Source: Malania oleifera
Lineage: Eukaryota > Streptophyta > Magnoliopsida > Santalales > Ximeniaceae
Length of the DNA stretch: 64,000 nucleotides
Assembly: GCF_029873635.1 (NCBI RefSeq)
Contig: NC_080422.1
Coordinates: forward strand, 16,708,049 to 16,772,048
Direction: 5' to 3'
In this document: one piece after another, positions 12,771 through 24,328 of the stretch
How the letters are laid out: each line of letters starts with the position of its first letter
How positions within the stretch are numbered: position 1 is the stretch's first letter
Made by a program: the position numbers and the translations under genes
Notes under the pieces: model-generated
The model's database searches: none
The model's input: the letters and a program-made list of their open reading frames with translations, nothing else
What the model was told of the DNA's origin: nothing

Positions 12771-15412
12771 TTAGGGGTATGCAATCAGTTGATTCGGCCA
12801 ATTAACCGAATTAACCGAATTTTTTTGACTAACTTTCCATTATAACCGAACCAACTGAATTACACTCCTTTACCGGACTGTACCCGACTGAACCGAATTT
12901 TTGGTTAACTCGGTTAACCGAATTTAACCGAGTCAAATTATAATTAATTATGGAAAAAATGATTGTATAATTTGTATGCTTTCAAAATTTAACTTAATAA
13001 TTTATATTTCATTATGATTTGCTTCAGCACTTTCCAATACCGTGGTCACAAGATAAAACAAAATGGAGAGTACAAAAAAACCTTCAAAGAAAAAACCAAC
13101 ACCAGCAACCAATCAAAGTAGGACAATAAAACTAAACATAACTAACAAAGAAGATAAAAACATAAACACAATCAGAATCAAATCAAAATACACCAAACGA
13201 AACTCTAGAATTGAACTAATGACGAACGGAAACAAGACTCCACCTATCCATCCGAAGAATGCCTTTCAGATAACGTGGTAAAATGTGTTATTTTTTGTAG
13301 ATTATATTGTTTCCCATTTCTCCTTCTTTAGCAAGAAAATCAGCCGCACTATTATCTTTCCTATATTGATGCATCACCACGACGTTCAATCCTTCTAACT
13401 CCCCCACGAGCTCCTCCCAAAATTTTCAAAGATATCACAAAGTACATCTACATTTCCGAAGCCAATTAAATACAATTCGTGAGTCACTTTCAATAATCAT
13501 ATTAAAATAATGCAAACATTTGCACAAAAGAATTCCATCCCTGATTGCTTTTAATTCCGCATTATTATTCGTATCATTACCAAAATAACTTGAAAAAGCC
13601 GCTTTTACATGTCATGGCAATCCCGAATAATTCCTCCACCTCTTGAAGTACCTGGATTGCCCCTATAACTCCCATCATAATTAAGTTTTATCCATCCTAC
13701 TAGAGGTTTAACCCACGAAATAATTTTTCCAAGTCTATCGCAAACTCTCTAATGCTTAATTTGAAACTTATTTAAAATCTTAATGTCTAACTTTTTCAAT
13801 TTTTGAAAAGAATTGGTGCTCTCAGCAATAAAACTAACCCAGAATCAAACATTTCTCTACATCTGATTTGCAATTTGATAAACTCCTTCCATTCTCGTTT
13901 TACATCTTCAATTCCAGAGGCACCACGTAATCAAACATGGAATTAGCCTGATTAAAATATCTTTAATAGACGATTTTTAAGCATAGTGGAACCAATTTAC
14001 CATTTTGTTTTTTCAGGGAATGGATTGTTGGAAAGGAATTCCCAATACCACACTAGCCCGATGCCAAACCTCTGAAGCCACCTCACCTAAAGAAAGAATA
14101 TGATCAATGTTTTCCCGGCTTCTCTGAACGCAGCAATCACAAGCCTAAACCATTAATATTCTTTTGACCTGAATTCTATCATCTACAGCCAAGCATCTAA
14201 ACCAGACTCTCCATAAACACATTGTGATTCTTCTGGGCACTAAAGAATGCCAAAACCAGTCATTCCACACAAAATTATCACTTCTACTCCTCACTGCCTC
14301 CTAAGCCGTTTTTGTAGAAAAATTACCGTCAGGGGCAGGCTTCCAGATAAAAATATCTTGTCCACTTTTACTCGCTGGCACCTAGTGCAAAATTTTCATT
14401 GTTTTATCAGCACCAACTAATTCCAGTACTAAATCAGAGTTTCAATTATTATTCAGCCAACAATCCTTAATACACAGTTTCTTGTTCAAAATATCCTTAA
14501 TACTCACAGATAACGAGCCTAATGACAGCCACCTGTCGAACTAAAAAGAAGAGTTCCCACCTCTCACCAAAATTTTAACATTATTCATAACTTCTGGAAT
14601 GGTGGCCATAATTGATTTTCAGAACCGATAGTCATTTGGTCTCCCATTCCTTATTAATAAATGATTATTTCTGCAATATTTAACCTTGAAAAAACCTGTC
14701 CATAGATTGTTAGAGCGGAGCAATCTGAAGGCAAATTTCATGAGAAGAGATTTTTGAACTTCTTTAAGATTTCTCAGGCCCAGACCCCCTTCCGAGATAG
14801 GTTTACAAATTTTCCCCCAAGAGTGCCAATGAATCTTACTTTTATCTTTCACCTCTCCCTATAAAAAATTAAAAAGAAGAGAGCTAATGCAAGAATATGT
14901 GACCTACGAAACCTTAATAACAAACATCAAATGAATAGACATGTTATACAACACATATTTTAATAAAATCAATCTTCCACCTTGTGAGAGCAACTTAGAT
15001 TTCCACCATACAATTTTCTTTCTAATCTTTTCCACAAGAGGCTCCAATGTCCAAAAAGACAATTTTCTAGACATCAAAGGCGCACCCAAAGTGAGGGTAT
15101 ATTAATAAATAAATGGAAGTGCCGCCCCTTTTTTAGTTAAAAAAAAAAACATAATAATTTATATTTTATTATTAATTAATTAATTACATATTTCGGGAAT
15201 TTATGAATTTAGGGAATTATGGGAACCCTAAATTATATAATATATGTATATATTAATTAATTATATAATTCAATTAAATCGGTTAACTGAAAGTCACATT
15301 CCCCATAACCAAACCAAAAACACATAATCGAATTTACCAAATTATAAAATCGAACCGAACCAACTGAATTTGGTCGGTTAATTTGGTTAAAACCGAATTA
15401 TGTTCACCCCTA
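12771..15412. mobile_element. hAT-like non-autonomous element, split by a LINE
   Basis: Ends are TTAGGGGTATGCAAT on the left and ...TGTTCACCCCTA on the right. They form a short terminal inverted repeat TAGGGGT, then AT-rich arms that both carry repeated AACCGAAT/ATTCGGTT motifs (12797-12930 and 15275-15400). Without the LINE inside it would be about 0.5 kb, a MITE-sized element, and it encodes no transposase. The class is inferred from the 8-bp duplication and the TAGGGGTG-type end. Other TIR superfamilies with 8-9 bp duplications are possible. Confidence 0.6.
13016..15151 (-). mobile_element. L1-type LINE fragment, apparently 5'-inverted (twin-primed)
   Basis: A ~21-bp target duplication (12995-13015 and 15152-15172, one mismatch) brackets the insertion. 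The minus strand, read from right to left, holds the end of the reverse transcriptase (14904-15089, GAPLMSRK...LLSQGGRLILLK), the region after it (14619-14852, WHSWGKICKPISEGGLGLRNL), a zinc-finger-like zf-RVT area (about 14000-14150) and an RNase H domain (about 13300-13720, DGSYRGNPG and DNSAADFLAKEG). Yet the poly(A) run (15139-15149) lies on the plus strand beside the right duplication, preceded by AATAAATAAA (about 15105). That geometry fits 5' inversion by twin priming, with the junction near 15092. The coding parts are interrupted, and the 5' half of the LINE is absent. Confidence 0.65.
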
Positions 15413-15420
15413 GGAGGCAT

Positions 15421-17440
15421 CCTATTCCGAACACAACTGTCTCAATTTATAACCAATGTTCCTTAATAGACTTTGAGTATCATTAGTTCTAACCATTGAA
15501 ATATTCTCTAATAAGTTTTGACTATCATAAATAAATAAGACAATTAATGAGTAGAGTTTGTATTTGCATATTAATCATTATTTTTTATATATATATTTTG
15601 GCATTTGGGTGGAAGAGGAGGAATTTGAAAAATTAGAAGTTTCACTGATAAAGCTCTTTAGGTATAGAGCTACTTTATTTATGATGATATAGAAATAGAC
15701 ACATTTTCCATATTTAATAAATTACTCAATTACAATTGTCAGTATCTCCTTACCAATTTCATGTATAATTTGGGTGCATTTGGTGAGTTGCATTCAACAA
15801 ATTGACAAAATAAGAGTGACCCCACCCAAAAGAAAAAATAATGTTTGCCTTCTCAAATTAAGAAATTGGAATCGTGGGTTAGGGTTCACACCCATTCAAC
15901 CACTCAAAGATGAAATATGAAATTTGGGCAAGACAAGTTTTTCTATGCTTGTGATCATCATGCAATGTCTAACCTCCTTGGGATAAGATCGACACCCATT
16001 GAACCATTCAAAGGAACACCCGGCCATGTGATTGACGAGCACTTTCATTTTCATGTACACTAATTTGGTTGCTAAAATTTGTCCCACTACCAAAAATATT
16101 ATGTACAAAAATCAAAAAGAAAATCTCGTGGGCTGTTTAGATGTTAGGGTTTGAACCATGGATTTGGATCTGACTCGAACCCATTATTTTGATTGATTAA
16201 CGTTGCGTTTGGGAGTATAAATTTTAGATCTTAAATTTGAATTTGGATCGATTTGGACAAATTTTAATACAATTTTGTATTCTCTCTTACCCAATTCCAA
16301 TGCAAATCCAGATCTAAGGCCTCTTCAAACATAGGGTAAAAGATGTGAATTTGGATTTTTTTTTTAACATCTAAAGGGAATTAGTAAGGTATTCATGTTT
16401 TGTAGTTCAATGACATCAACAATCCTGTAAATCTCTCTCTCTCTTTTTTGTTTGGTGGTGGTGGTGGTGGTGTTTATGTATGGAAGCAGTAATCAAGTGA
16501 GTACTTATAATGGTAATGGTTGGACAAAACATTTGCAGGAAGGGAAAAGGGTGTTTAAACAATAGAGGCAATGGATGCAAAGAGACAACTCAAGCATTGA
16601 ATTTATCACATTGAACAAAGAATGAAGGCATAGTAGGGGAAAGCAAAGGGAATCAACAAGAGGAATGCCAATTAAGCAATAAAAATTGTATGTTTGTAAA
16701 TTCTCTTACCTCTTTTTACTAATTCTATTGTAAGGAATGATCATAGCCTTAGTGGATTAAGGCAAGCTATGATCATGGGTATGCTACCTAGGAACTACTG
16801 GTGAAACAAAAGGTGCAATCTGCTCATTTATAAATTATTTGGATATGAAACTTGTTCTAAAACTTGAAATCGAATCTCGGATTCATATTTTCCTCAAAAA
16901 ATTATGGTAATAAGATGGTGATTACACTTGCAATGCTATAATTGTATTATCTTTGAAGTAAATTGGTTGAGAGCGATAAACCCAAATTCATACCTTAATT
17001 CGTGCTGATAATGACTGCAATAACAATGGACATAGGAACCGCATCTATGAATTGAACTTGTCACATTTTGACTTTAATATCAATATTAAAAGAGAATAGT
17101 TGTTATTGTACTAAAGTTTTTGTTTATATTGAGATTTTTTTTTTCTAGTTAAATCTCTTTTATAGAACTGTAACATATGACCTGTTTATGATTGTGATTT
17201 GACCCACACTCTAAACCTCTATGATGAGAATCAATTGTTATGTGTTAGCCAAAAACATTTTAAGGGAAGAGATTTAAATGTATTAGAAGTCTTTACAAAA
17301 AAAAAAGTCCAATTCACTTAATATAAAACCAATTTAGAGTTTGACTTCCATTGATAGATCATTAACTCAAAACAAATGACAACTTATGTTGTGTGATACA
17401 GAGACTAAGAAAATAAATATCATAGAATGGCTCAAGATAC
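15421..17440. other. AT-rich intergenic DNA with a MITE and a (TGG)n run
   Basis: No gene recognised. It contains the MITE-like segment at 16205-16332 and a (TGG)n run at about 16452-16471. Confidence 0.5.
16205..16332. mobile_element. MITE-like foldback repeat (family copy)
   Basis: Begins GCGTTTGGGAG and ends CTTCAAACAT. Arms with TAGATCTTAAATTTG and AAATCCAGATCTAAG face each other. The internal part, GGACAAATTTTAATACAATTT, resembles the centres of the copies at 19030 and 9993. Confidence 0.45.
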
Positions 17441-17781
17441 TGATGGGTGGAGGGGATTCAGTCAATCACTGGTTGTGATTGAAACTTAGTGAGAATTGTA
17501 TACGAATACAAAATAATTAATTTCAATTTGAAAAAAAATAATATAGAGAAAAAATCTCAAAACCTCTCGCTCACTGATTATTCACCCTCACTACACCACA
17601 TAATACATTGTACACACACACATATCTATTTATAGTAAATCATACAACACAATAATCAACAATGGTGGGAATTAATCTTCAACGGAGGTGGGCTGGTAGG
17701 TGGAGTAGGTTGCCTGCCGACTCCAGAAAATTCAACAGTGGTGAGCTGCCGATCATCTTCAGTCAAGTTTAATTTCCAACA
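17441..17781 (-). repeat. Probable solo copia LTR, minus orientation
   Basis: Plus-strand ends are TGATGGG and TTTCCAACA. The minus strand starts TGTTGGAA and has a TATA box (TATAAATAGATATG, complement of about 17621-17634). Flanks are GATAC (17436-17440) and TATAC (17782-17786), a 4/5 match to a 5-bp duplication. No coding part is attached on either side. Confidence 0.5.
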
Positions 17782-19029
17782 TATACAAAGACTTTTTGCA
17801 TTGTCCCAAAAAATTCTTTCACTAGCTAAGTTCTTAAATCATAAGAACAACTATAATGTTCCTAATATTCATTGTTGTTTGAATCTTGCTGACATGATTC
17901 ATAAAAGGTAAGTAACTCTATATCTATTGGTTTATTTTTATTTCGGTCTCAACAACATTATTAAAAAATATATATGGGGTCTTTTGGTGTGCCTATTAAA
18001 TATCTAGAAAATAAAATAAGGAATAAAAAGTAAAAATTAAAACTGAAAACCAACAACTAACAATTTGTTTAATTAATATTTATGAAACTAGAATAAATTT
18101 AAAATCTAATTGAACCCATAAATAATAGTTAAAACATATGATTAAAGTAATAAAATGCAATAGAATATATATTAAAAATTATGATGAAAAAAAAATCATA
18201 ATTATAGTTTTATTACTATGTTTTAAAGCAATCTTTTAGTTTTCTAAGGATAAACTTATTTTACATGACATTGAAAAATGATAAAAAAATGATTTTTAAT
18301 GAATTTTTTTTTTCAAATTTAGAAAATTTTATTTTAATTTTAATTTTTTGAATTTACAAAGATATTTTATTTTTATTTTCATTAAAAATTTGAATAGAAT
18401 AAATTATTTGATCCTTAAATATCAATATTGGATATTAAACTATTATAATAATGAGTTTTGGCACAATAACTGAAACCAGCGTAAACAAACATGACGTTGA
18501 TTATTCATTGTTCAACGGTAAAATTAAAAACATAAAACAAAAAACTATACTAAACAATCCGTAAGCATTGAGAATGTGCATTGAGAATTTTCTTTCACAA
18601 TTGTTGTTATATTCTTAAATTGTTAATGACTTCAAAATGCACAAAATTTAAAATTATATATTTACTTAGGAAATTAAACATAACTGTTATTATCTAAGTC
18701 CAAAATAACAATGTAAGAAATTCTTTCCAAGTTTCAACTAGTTTGTATTTAAGTCGAGACGCATGTTTATAAGTTAATCATGTTGTGTAATAGGAGACAT
18801 CAGAAAATAAAACTTCTGTATTTTTTGTTCGGCTTTCAATCTTACGAGAGCATGAGACGGAAAATGTGATGGGTCACAAAATACCTCTCATTATACAATT
18901 CAAACCTAATAAAAAAATATTTATACATTGATCAGTATTTCACATAGAAAAAAGAGTCAAAGGCATTAAAATTTCTCTTGACATAAATTTTAAGATTTAT
19001 AAAAATTTCAGACTTTCTTAAATATTTAA
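17782..19029. other. AT-rich intergenic DNA, nothing recognised
   Basis: Very AT-rich; no protein-like frame and no RNA gene seen. Confidence 0.5.
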
Positions 19030-19200
19030 ATTGTGTTTGAGAACAAAAATTTCAAGTTTTGGATTTGTATTTGTATGAATTTAGATAAAATTAACATTTT
19101 CTCGGAGAGATTTAGATTGTAATACAAAATTGTATTGAATTTATTTCGGAACTACTTGAAAACAAATTCAAATTTTAAAATTTATATTCTTAAACACAAT
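19030..19200. mobile_element. MITE-like foldback repeat (family copy)
   Basis: About 24-bp imperfect inverted ends: ATTGTGTTTGAGAACAAAAA at the left and, as complement, ATTGTGTTTAAGAATATAAA at the right. It is about 171 bp with an AT-rich centre containing TTTAGATAAAATTAAC. No transposase. The target duplication is unclear. Confidence 0.6.
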
Positions 19201-19349
19201 ATTTTTAAAAAACTTAGAACCTAAAATTTTAACTTTCACCGAATTAAAAATTTGCGAAAATTTTAAAATCCTTTGGTGGATCCATTTGGGAGGAAAAGAA
19301 AATGGTGAAAGGTGTAGAGGGGCGACCCGATGACGCGGAAAGAAGAAGA

Positions 19350-19402
19350 GGAGAGAGAGAGAGAGAGAGAGAAGGCCGGGGGGGGGGGGGGGGGGGGGGG
19401 GG
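19350..19402. repeat. (GA)n run followed by a G25 homopolymer
   Basis: A GA microsatellite (about 19350-19372), GGCC, then 25 consecutive G residues (19378-19402) and TGGG. Flanks are GC-rich (19300-19600) compared with the region, with GGGGCCCAC-type boxes at about 19464 and 19550, but no gene could be attached. The run length may vary between reads. Confidence 0.85.
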
Positions 19403-21570
19403 TGGGCCATACTGAACTCATGCCGACAAAGAAGCAATGATCACGTGGGCTGGCAGCGTAGCGTGGGGCCCACAGCTGCTCATGAGTTTCTGTCTCTCTC
19501 CGCACATGGGCTCACATAAGGTTGACTTGTACCCAAAGAATCCCAACACCTGGGCCCCACACCCCCGACGCCTTGGGTGGGTTTTTCTTCTGGTCTACCC
19601 CATCTACACATATTACTTCAAACAAATAAAAACTATAAAAAAATAAAAATAAATTTCTTTTTTAAATTCAATTACAAATTAGATGCTATTGAAAATAAAA
19701 AAATTATTATTATTTAAGTTATTATTTATTGATTGCGTATAAAATTAAATTATTATTTATTTTATTTTACTTTTTAATAACCAAATGAAAAATAATAATT
19801 TCGCCATTTTTATATATTTTTCTAATGCTTACTTTATGTTTGAAGAGATTTTAAATTTAAATTTGTATTGAATTTTTAGATTAAATGTAATATAGAATAA
19901 TATTAAAAATTTGTGTAAGTCTATTTAAATTTAAATTTAAGGTCTAAATCCATCTTCCCAAACACAATATTAATTATTTTAAAATATATTCTAAAAATTT
20001 AATCATTCATCGGGCTAGGACAATAATAAATATGCATTGATACCATAGTTAACATTTTTATTAGATGCACACTGCATTTTGGTAGCTAAGAGCACTGATA
20101 ATTTATTTTTTATATAATTATATAAAAAATATCAATTACATTGAAGACTTAATTGTAAGTCTTATTTTATTTTAATTAATCCTAAAAATAAAAAATAACA
20201 TGAGTAGCATTAAAAATTTAATTTAAGTTATATAATCACATGTCACGATATCATCACTTAATTAAACTTCAAGCCGACACATGTTTATCTCTTTTATTAT
20301 TTCCCTTTTATTTTTTGTGTACAACTCTCTAGCACTTTTTGTTAGGAGAAAAGAAAAAAATTTAAGTCTTTTTACTCGTGCCTTAAAAGTCAAGCTTTAA
20401 TACTAATGTAGAAACAAAATTATTGAGTTAAAAAGAAAATGGGCGAAGGCTTTTTATTGAACGCAAAACATTATAACCTAATTAAATAGGTTTGATTTTT
20501 CGAGAATTGAATTAATTTGCTTATTTTTTACGTTTGAAGAGAATCATTATTATCGTTCTCTTAGCAGAAAAATGAAAATTATTACAATCATGATTTATCG
20601 TATACCCTTTTCTTCCACGCTCCCTAGCTCCTTTACTCGTAATTAGAAGACATGCATATTAATTACTATTGTGAATTGATTCGACCTATGCATTACTATT
20701 GTTTAAAATCATTTTAATGGCTCGTCATAATTTAATTTTTTGAAATATCCCTTTTGCATACTTAGCCTTCACAAACACGACATTGCTTTAACTAAAGCTG
20801 ATACCATGATTTTTGCTATCTCTATTAGTCTAATAAAAGCAACCTAAAACAAAACGTAAATTACACAAATCATTTATATATTCACTTATTCTAAGCAATA
20901 AATTAAATATTATTAATTTAAAGTAAATTTTGTACCAAACAATTAATTTAAATTTTTGACAAAATCAATGTGTTTTCTTTTATGTTTATGAACTGAAAAA
21001 AAGAAGAAGGTATTCTATCCAGTAAAATCCCGCCACGTAAGCTATACCTATCATGTTAATTATTAGTTGAAGTGATGTTATTGATAAAAAATACATGCTT
21101 TGAGGATAGGAGTGCAAATGAATTGAGCTTATTTTGTGAAGCTAAAATTGAGTCGATTTTGAGTTAAACAATTTTGAAATTAATGGAGTTAAATAATTTT
21201 AGATTCAATATTTTCGATCCAAGTCATATTTGAGCATTTTACTGCGTCAACTTAATTCAACCGGCTTAACTCGAAATTCAACATCTAAATCATTTTTTTT
21301 CATTAACTAGCAGTCAAGTAGGGTTCATAGTAATTTGTATGCGTATCACACACAATCACCTCCCAATTTAAAAAATGAGAAGATTAACTTTAGCATTAAT
21401 GATAATATACAGGTGGGCCCAACGAACGAGGCCCGAACCTTCGACAACTAAATCACAGACACACGCTTCCTCGTAACCGGCTGTCACAGACATGGATGAC
21501 TCTCAGCCACTCGTTTTGGGACATGTGTCGAACTGGGATTGGATCATTAACGCCTGCCTGCCTTATTCTC
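19403..21570. other. Intergenic DNA upstream of the Aux/IAA gene
   Basis: No gene seen. It holds the MITE-like copy at 19834-19970. A decayed repeat of 'ggagtgcaaatgaattgagc' type lies at about 21109-21300. A GGTGGGCCCAACG box (21412-21424) may belong to the promoter region. Confidence 0.45.
19834..19970. mobile_element. MITE-like foldback repeat (family copy)
   Basis: Starts TATGTTTGAAGAG and ends TTCCCAAACACAAT. TTAAATTTAAATTTG and AAATTTAAATTTAAGG arms face each other. Related to the copies at 16205 and 19030. Confidence 0.5.
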
Positions 21571-21571
21571 A

Positions 21572-21581
21572 ATTTATATAT
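21572..21581 (+). promoter_or_regulatory. Candidate TATA box of the Aux/IAA gene
   Basis: ATTTATATAT, about 140 bp before the ATG, which leaves room for a 5' UTR of roughly 110 bp. TGTC-containing sites that could be auxin response elements lie upstream (GACATGTGTCGAA at about 21520-21532), but no canonical TGTCTC box was seen close by. Assignment is by position and sequence only. Confidence 0.4.
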
Positions 21582-21716
21582 TCTACCAAACGCGCGCTCT
21601 GTCACGCAACTTCAATTTGCATAAACAGATTAAACCGACACATCGTCAACTTCAATCCAAGAAGGAAGACCAGGGTTTGAGCAATTGAGCTTTATACGAA
21701 CTACAGAAAAGAAAAG

Positions 21717-22977
21717 ATGTCGCTGGAGATGGGAAAAGGGTCGCCGGAATCGGACACGGAGAACCGGGATTTTAGGCTGGAAACGGAGCTGACATTGGGC
21801 TTGCCGGGAGGCCCGTTCCGTGGACCGACGAAGACCGGAGCCATACCGGCCGGTTTAAAGCGCGGGTATTCGGAGACCGTTGATCTGAATATGGTTAGCT
21901 CGAAGAACATATGCTCGGAAAAGGATGGTGCCGGTGATCGGCCTGAAAATGGGATCTCCGATGCAGCAAAAGCACCCGAAGCGAAGTAAGATTTCAAAAA
22001 TGCGTACATATACAGCAGGAATATTCTTAATTCAAATAAAACCCTACGATTAACAATAACATAATACAGTATTTCTTTGTGATATTGATTGATTTTCAAC
22101 ATGGCGCTGTGTATTGTGAAGGGCGCAGGTGGTGGGGTGGCCGCCGGTGAGGGGAAACAGGAAGAACATTGGGATGAAGATGATGAGTGGTTGCAAATAC
22201 GTGAAGGTAGCGGTGGACGGAGCTCCATATCTGAGAAAAATCGATTTGGAGATGTGCGCCGGCTACTCCCAGCTTCTCCGAGCTCTTGCTGATCTATTTT
22301 CCTGTTTCACCATTCGTACGTATTTGTTTTGTTTCTTCATCTCTCTCTCTCTCTCTCTCTCTCTGATTATTCACAATAGTGCAAGGGAGATTTATGAATT
22401 GTTTTGCGTGTCAATGAATTATTACGTACAGGTGATTATGTGAATGAGAGAAAGCTTGTGGACGATGTGAACGGAGTGGAGTATGTGGCTACGTATGAGG
22501 ACAGAGAAGGGGATTGGATGTTGGTCGGAGATGTTCCATGGAAGTAAGTTCTTTGATTCCCATGGTGATCAATTGCTCTTGAAAATTTTCCCTTAACTAC
22601 ATAAGGAGTAATTAATTTGTCTTAATTATTCTTTAAAAAAAAAAACATGAATCTTGCTTCTGCTTTAAAAAAAATTATTTACTATCAACTTCCCTTCTTT
22701 TTTTCTCTTGCACCAGAATGTTTGTTGAATCGTGCAAGCGGCTGAGGTTGAGGAAAAGCTCTGAGGCAATTGGCTTAGGTATTAATAGTTTTATAGCTTA
22801 TAAATTTCCTTTCTTCTTTTTCCCATTTCAATTTTTAATTACATGAAAAAAATATTTAACTATATTTAATTATATATATATATATATATGTATATGTTAT
22901 ATTGATTTTGTTTTTGCTTTATTTTTGAGTTAATGCAGCTCCGGGGACACCTCCAAAATGCACAAGCGCAGGATGTT

Positions 22978-22979
<2 letters not shown>
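21717..22979 (+). CDS. Aux/IAA family auxin-responsive transcriptional repressor
   Basis: Nuclear repressor that binds ARF transcription factors and is degraded through TIR1/AFB when auxin is present. Five exons fit GT-AG rules: 21717-21985, 22122-22315, 22432-22543, 22717-22778, 22939-22979, giving 225 residues, within the usual Aux/IAA range. Domain I has the EAR motif LTLGL at residues 25-29. [10 protein letters not shown] follows at 48-57 (partial nuclear signal). Domain II, the degron VGWPPVR, is at 94-100, followed by RKN. Domain III ([17 protein letters not shown], 116-132) keeps the basic lysine of the PB1 fold. Domain IV has the acidic [14 protein letters not shown] (178-191) and then [15 protein letters not shown] (198-212). 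The degron is canonical, so auxin-induced turnover is expected. The tail [13 protein letters not shown] is unlike the common PRAxEKCKxR tail. All frames are open. The exact family member is not assigned. Confidence 0.95.
22339..22364. repeat. (CT)n microsatellite in Aux/IAA intron 2
   Basis: About 13 CT units, between the exon 2 donor (22316) and the exon 3 acceptor (22431). Confidence 0.9.

Positions 22980-23008
<29 letters not shown>
22980..23008. repeat. (GA)n microsatellite in Aux/IAA 3' UTR
   Basis: About 14 GA units beginning at the stop codon of the Aux/IAA frame, so it should be in the 3' UTR. Confidence 0.85.
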
Positions 23009-23921
23009 TCCTAAATTAAGTTGGCATCTTGGAAGTAACGAGGATCCACATATGTGTTGCATGCATGCATGTACAGATTTAGGGTCTTATATAATATTAG
23101 TATTGCATATATATAAGATTATCTGTGAGGATCGAACGTTTCAGTTCTTCTAGCTATTATTCCTTTAATTTCCCCGTGTATGTTATTTGCTTTGGTAGCT
23201 AGCTAGGGGAGTTTTGATCTAATAGAAATCATGTATTAAGAGGAAAATAAGGCAGACTTGACTTGTCTAGCTCCTTGTAATTACCTACTTTTATAATTAA
23301 TGATGAAGCAAATTGTTGTCGGTGCAATTAATACTGTTCTAATTTTAAATAATTAATTCAATTCTTTTTTTATTTTATTTTTGAGTATATTGTTATTTTT
23401 TAAAATTAATATTTCTTACCGAGTTCGAACAAGCATCATTTGTAATTAAGTCTTCAGGAACAAACTCATATTTATGCTTATATCATTTTTGTTATTCACC
23501 CATGTGCATGATAATTCTCATTAATTCCGTGCCACCTACTTGCTTGACCATATAAGTATTAAATCTATAGTTTAAGCTGTGATAATTATGAGTTTTGGCT
23601 TTATTTATTTATTTTTCTTTTTTACAATATATTGGTGCACGACACGCAAACTTGATCTGCACGTTAAAGATTTTAAAGTTATGCATGTTTCTTCTAAAAG
23701 GGATTAAAAAGATTTCCTAAATTTTGTTATTAGAAAATGAGATTTGTACAATATTGCGAAGTCTTGAAAATTGATTTTAATGATCGAACTACTTCAGTAG
23801 AAAATAAAAGGCTATAGGCATTATTTGCAGTTTTTCTGTGTGAAAGTCTTTAAAAAATGTTTATTATTTCTTTCTTCCTACAGATGTTGAAAATTTATTT
23901 TATGTTTATTAAGGCGTTGTT
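23009..23921. other. 3' flank of Aux/IAA gene and AT-rich spacer
   Basis: Probably contains the 3' UTR and poly(A) sites. No further gene recognised. Confidence 0.45.
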
Positions 23922-24328
23922 TGTATTGGGTTTTATGGAGCCTAGTTGCGTTTGATTCGGATGATGATGGACTAAGTAGCCAAAGGCGTACTCATGGGGC
24001 TCCGGGGGGCAACGTCCCCAAGAAAAAATTTTGGGCCCGTTTTGTAGCTCATTGGGAACCCTGTGCGCAACATATAAAACTATTGTTTTTTTTTTTTGCT
24101 GATTAAGTTTGACCGTCATTTTGAGAGTGAGAGGGAAAACAATGTATAGCCGCACTCTCTGTTTTTCTTCCAGATTATAGTGAAATTCTTGCAACTCCGT
24201 GGACGTAGGCAAAATTGTCGAACCATATAAATATTGTCTTGTGTGTATGATTAATTTTTTTTTGGCATGGATTGTTTCTCTATTTTTGTTTCTCATAGGA
24301 TTTGGTAATTTCGTGTTTATTCCCTACA
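23922..24328 (+). repeat. Copia solo LTR (same family as 56500-56874)
   Basis: Begins TGTATTGGGTTTTATGGAGCC and ends TTATTCCCTACA. It aligns by eye along most of its length with the LTR at 56500-56874, including GAGCCTAGTTG, CTCTGT...TTCTTCC and CTCCGTGGACGTAGGC. No coding DNA is next to it. No clear 5-bp duplication was found, and the ends are more decayed than in the other copy. Confidence 0.7.
24198..24227 (+). other. Predicted LTR RNA hairpin (solo LTR copy)
   Basis: CGTGG, ACGTA, GGCAA/TTGTC inner stem (one G-T pair), GAA, then CCATA. The outer stem is partly lost. Confidence 0.45.

Larger units (their letters stand above)
12763..15420. repeat. 8-bp target duplication GGAGGCAT around hAT-like element
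   Basis: GGAGGCAT at 12763-12770 and again at 15413-15420. Eight bp is the usual hAT duplication length. Both copies are also preceded by TA. Confidence 0.65.

Noticed and set aside
13063-13281. Lysine/threonine-rich plus-strand frame
   Set aside because: Antisense of the LINE part after its RNase H; composition reflects A-rich DNA.
19168-19505. Proline-rich minus-strand frames
   Set aside because: Produced by the G25 run and GA microsatellite; no family resemblance.
21701-22228. Long minus-strand frame of 175 residues
   Set aside because: Antisense shadow of Aux/IAA exons 1 and 2; the plus strand has clear domains and splice sites.
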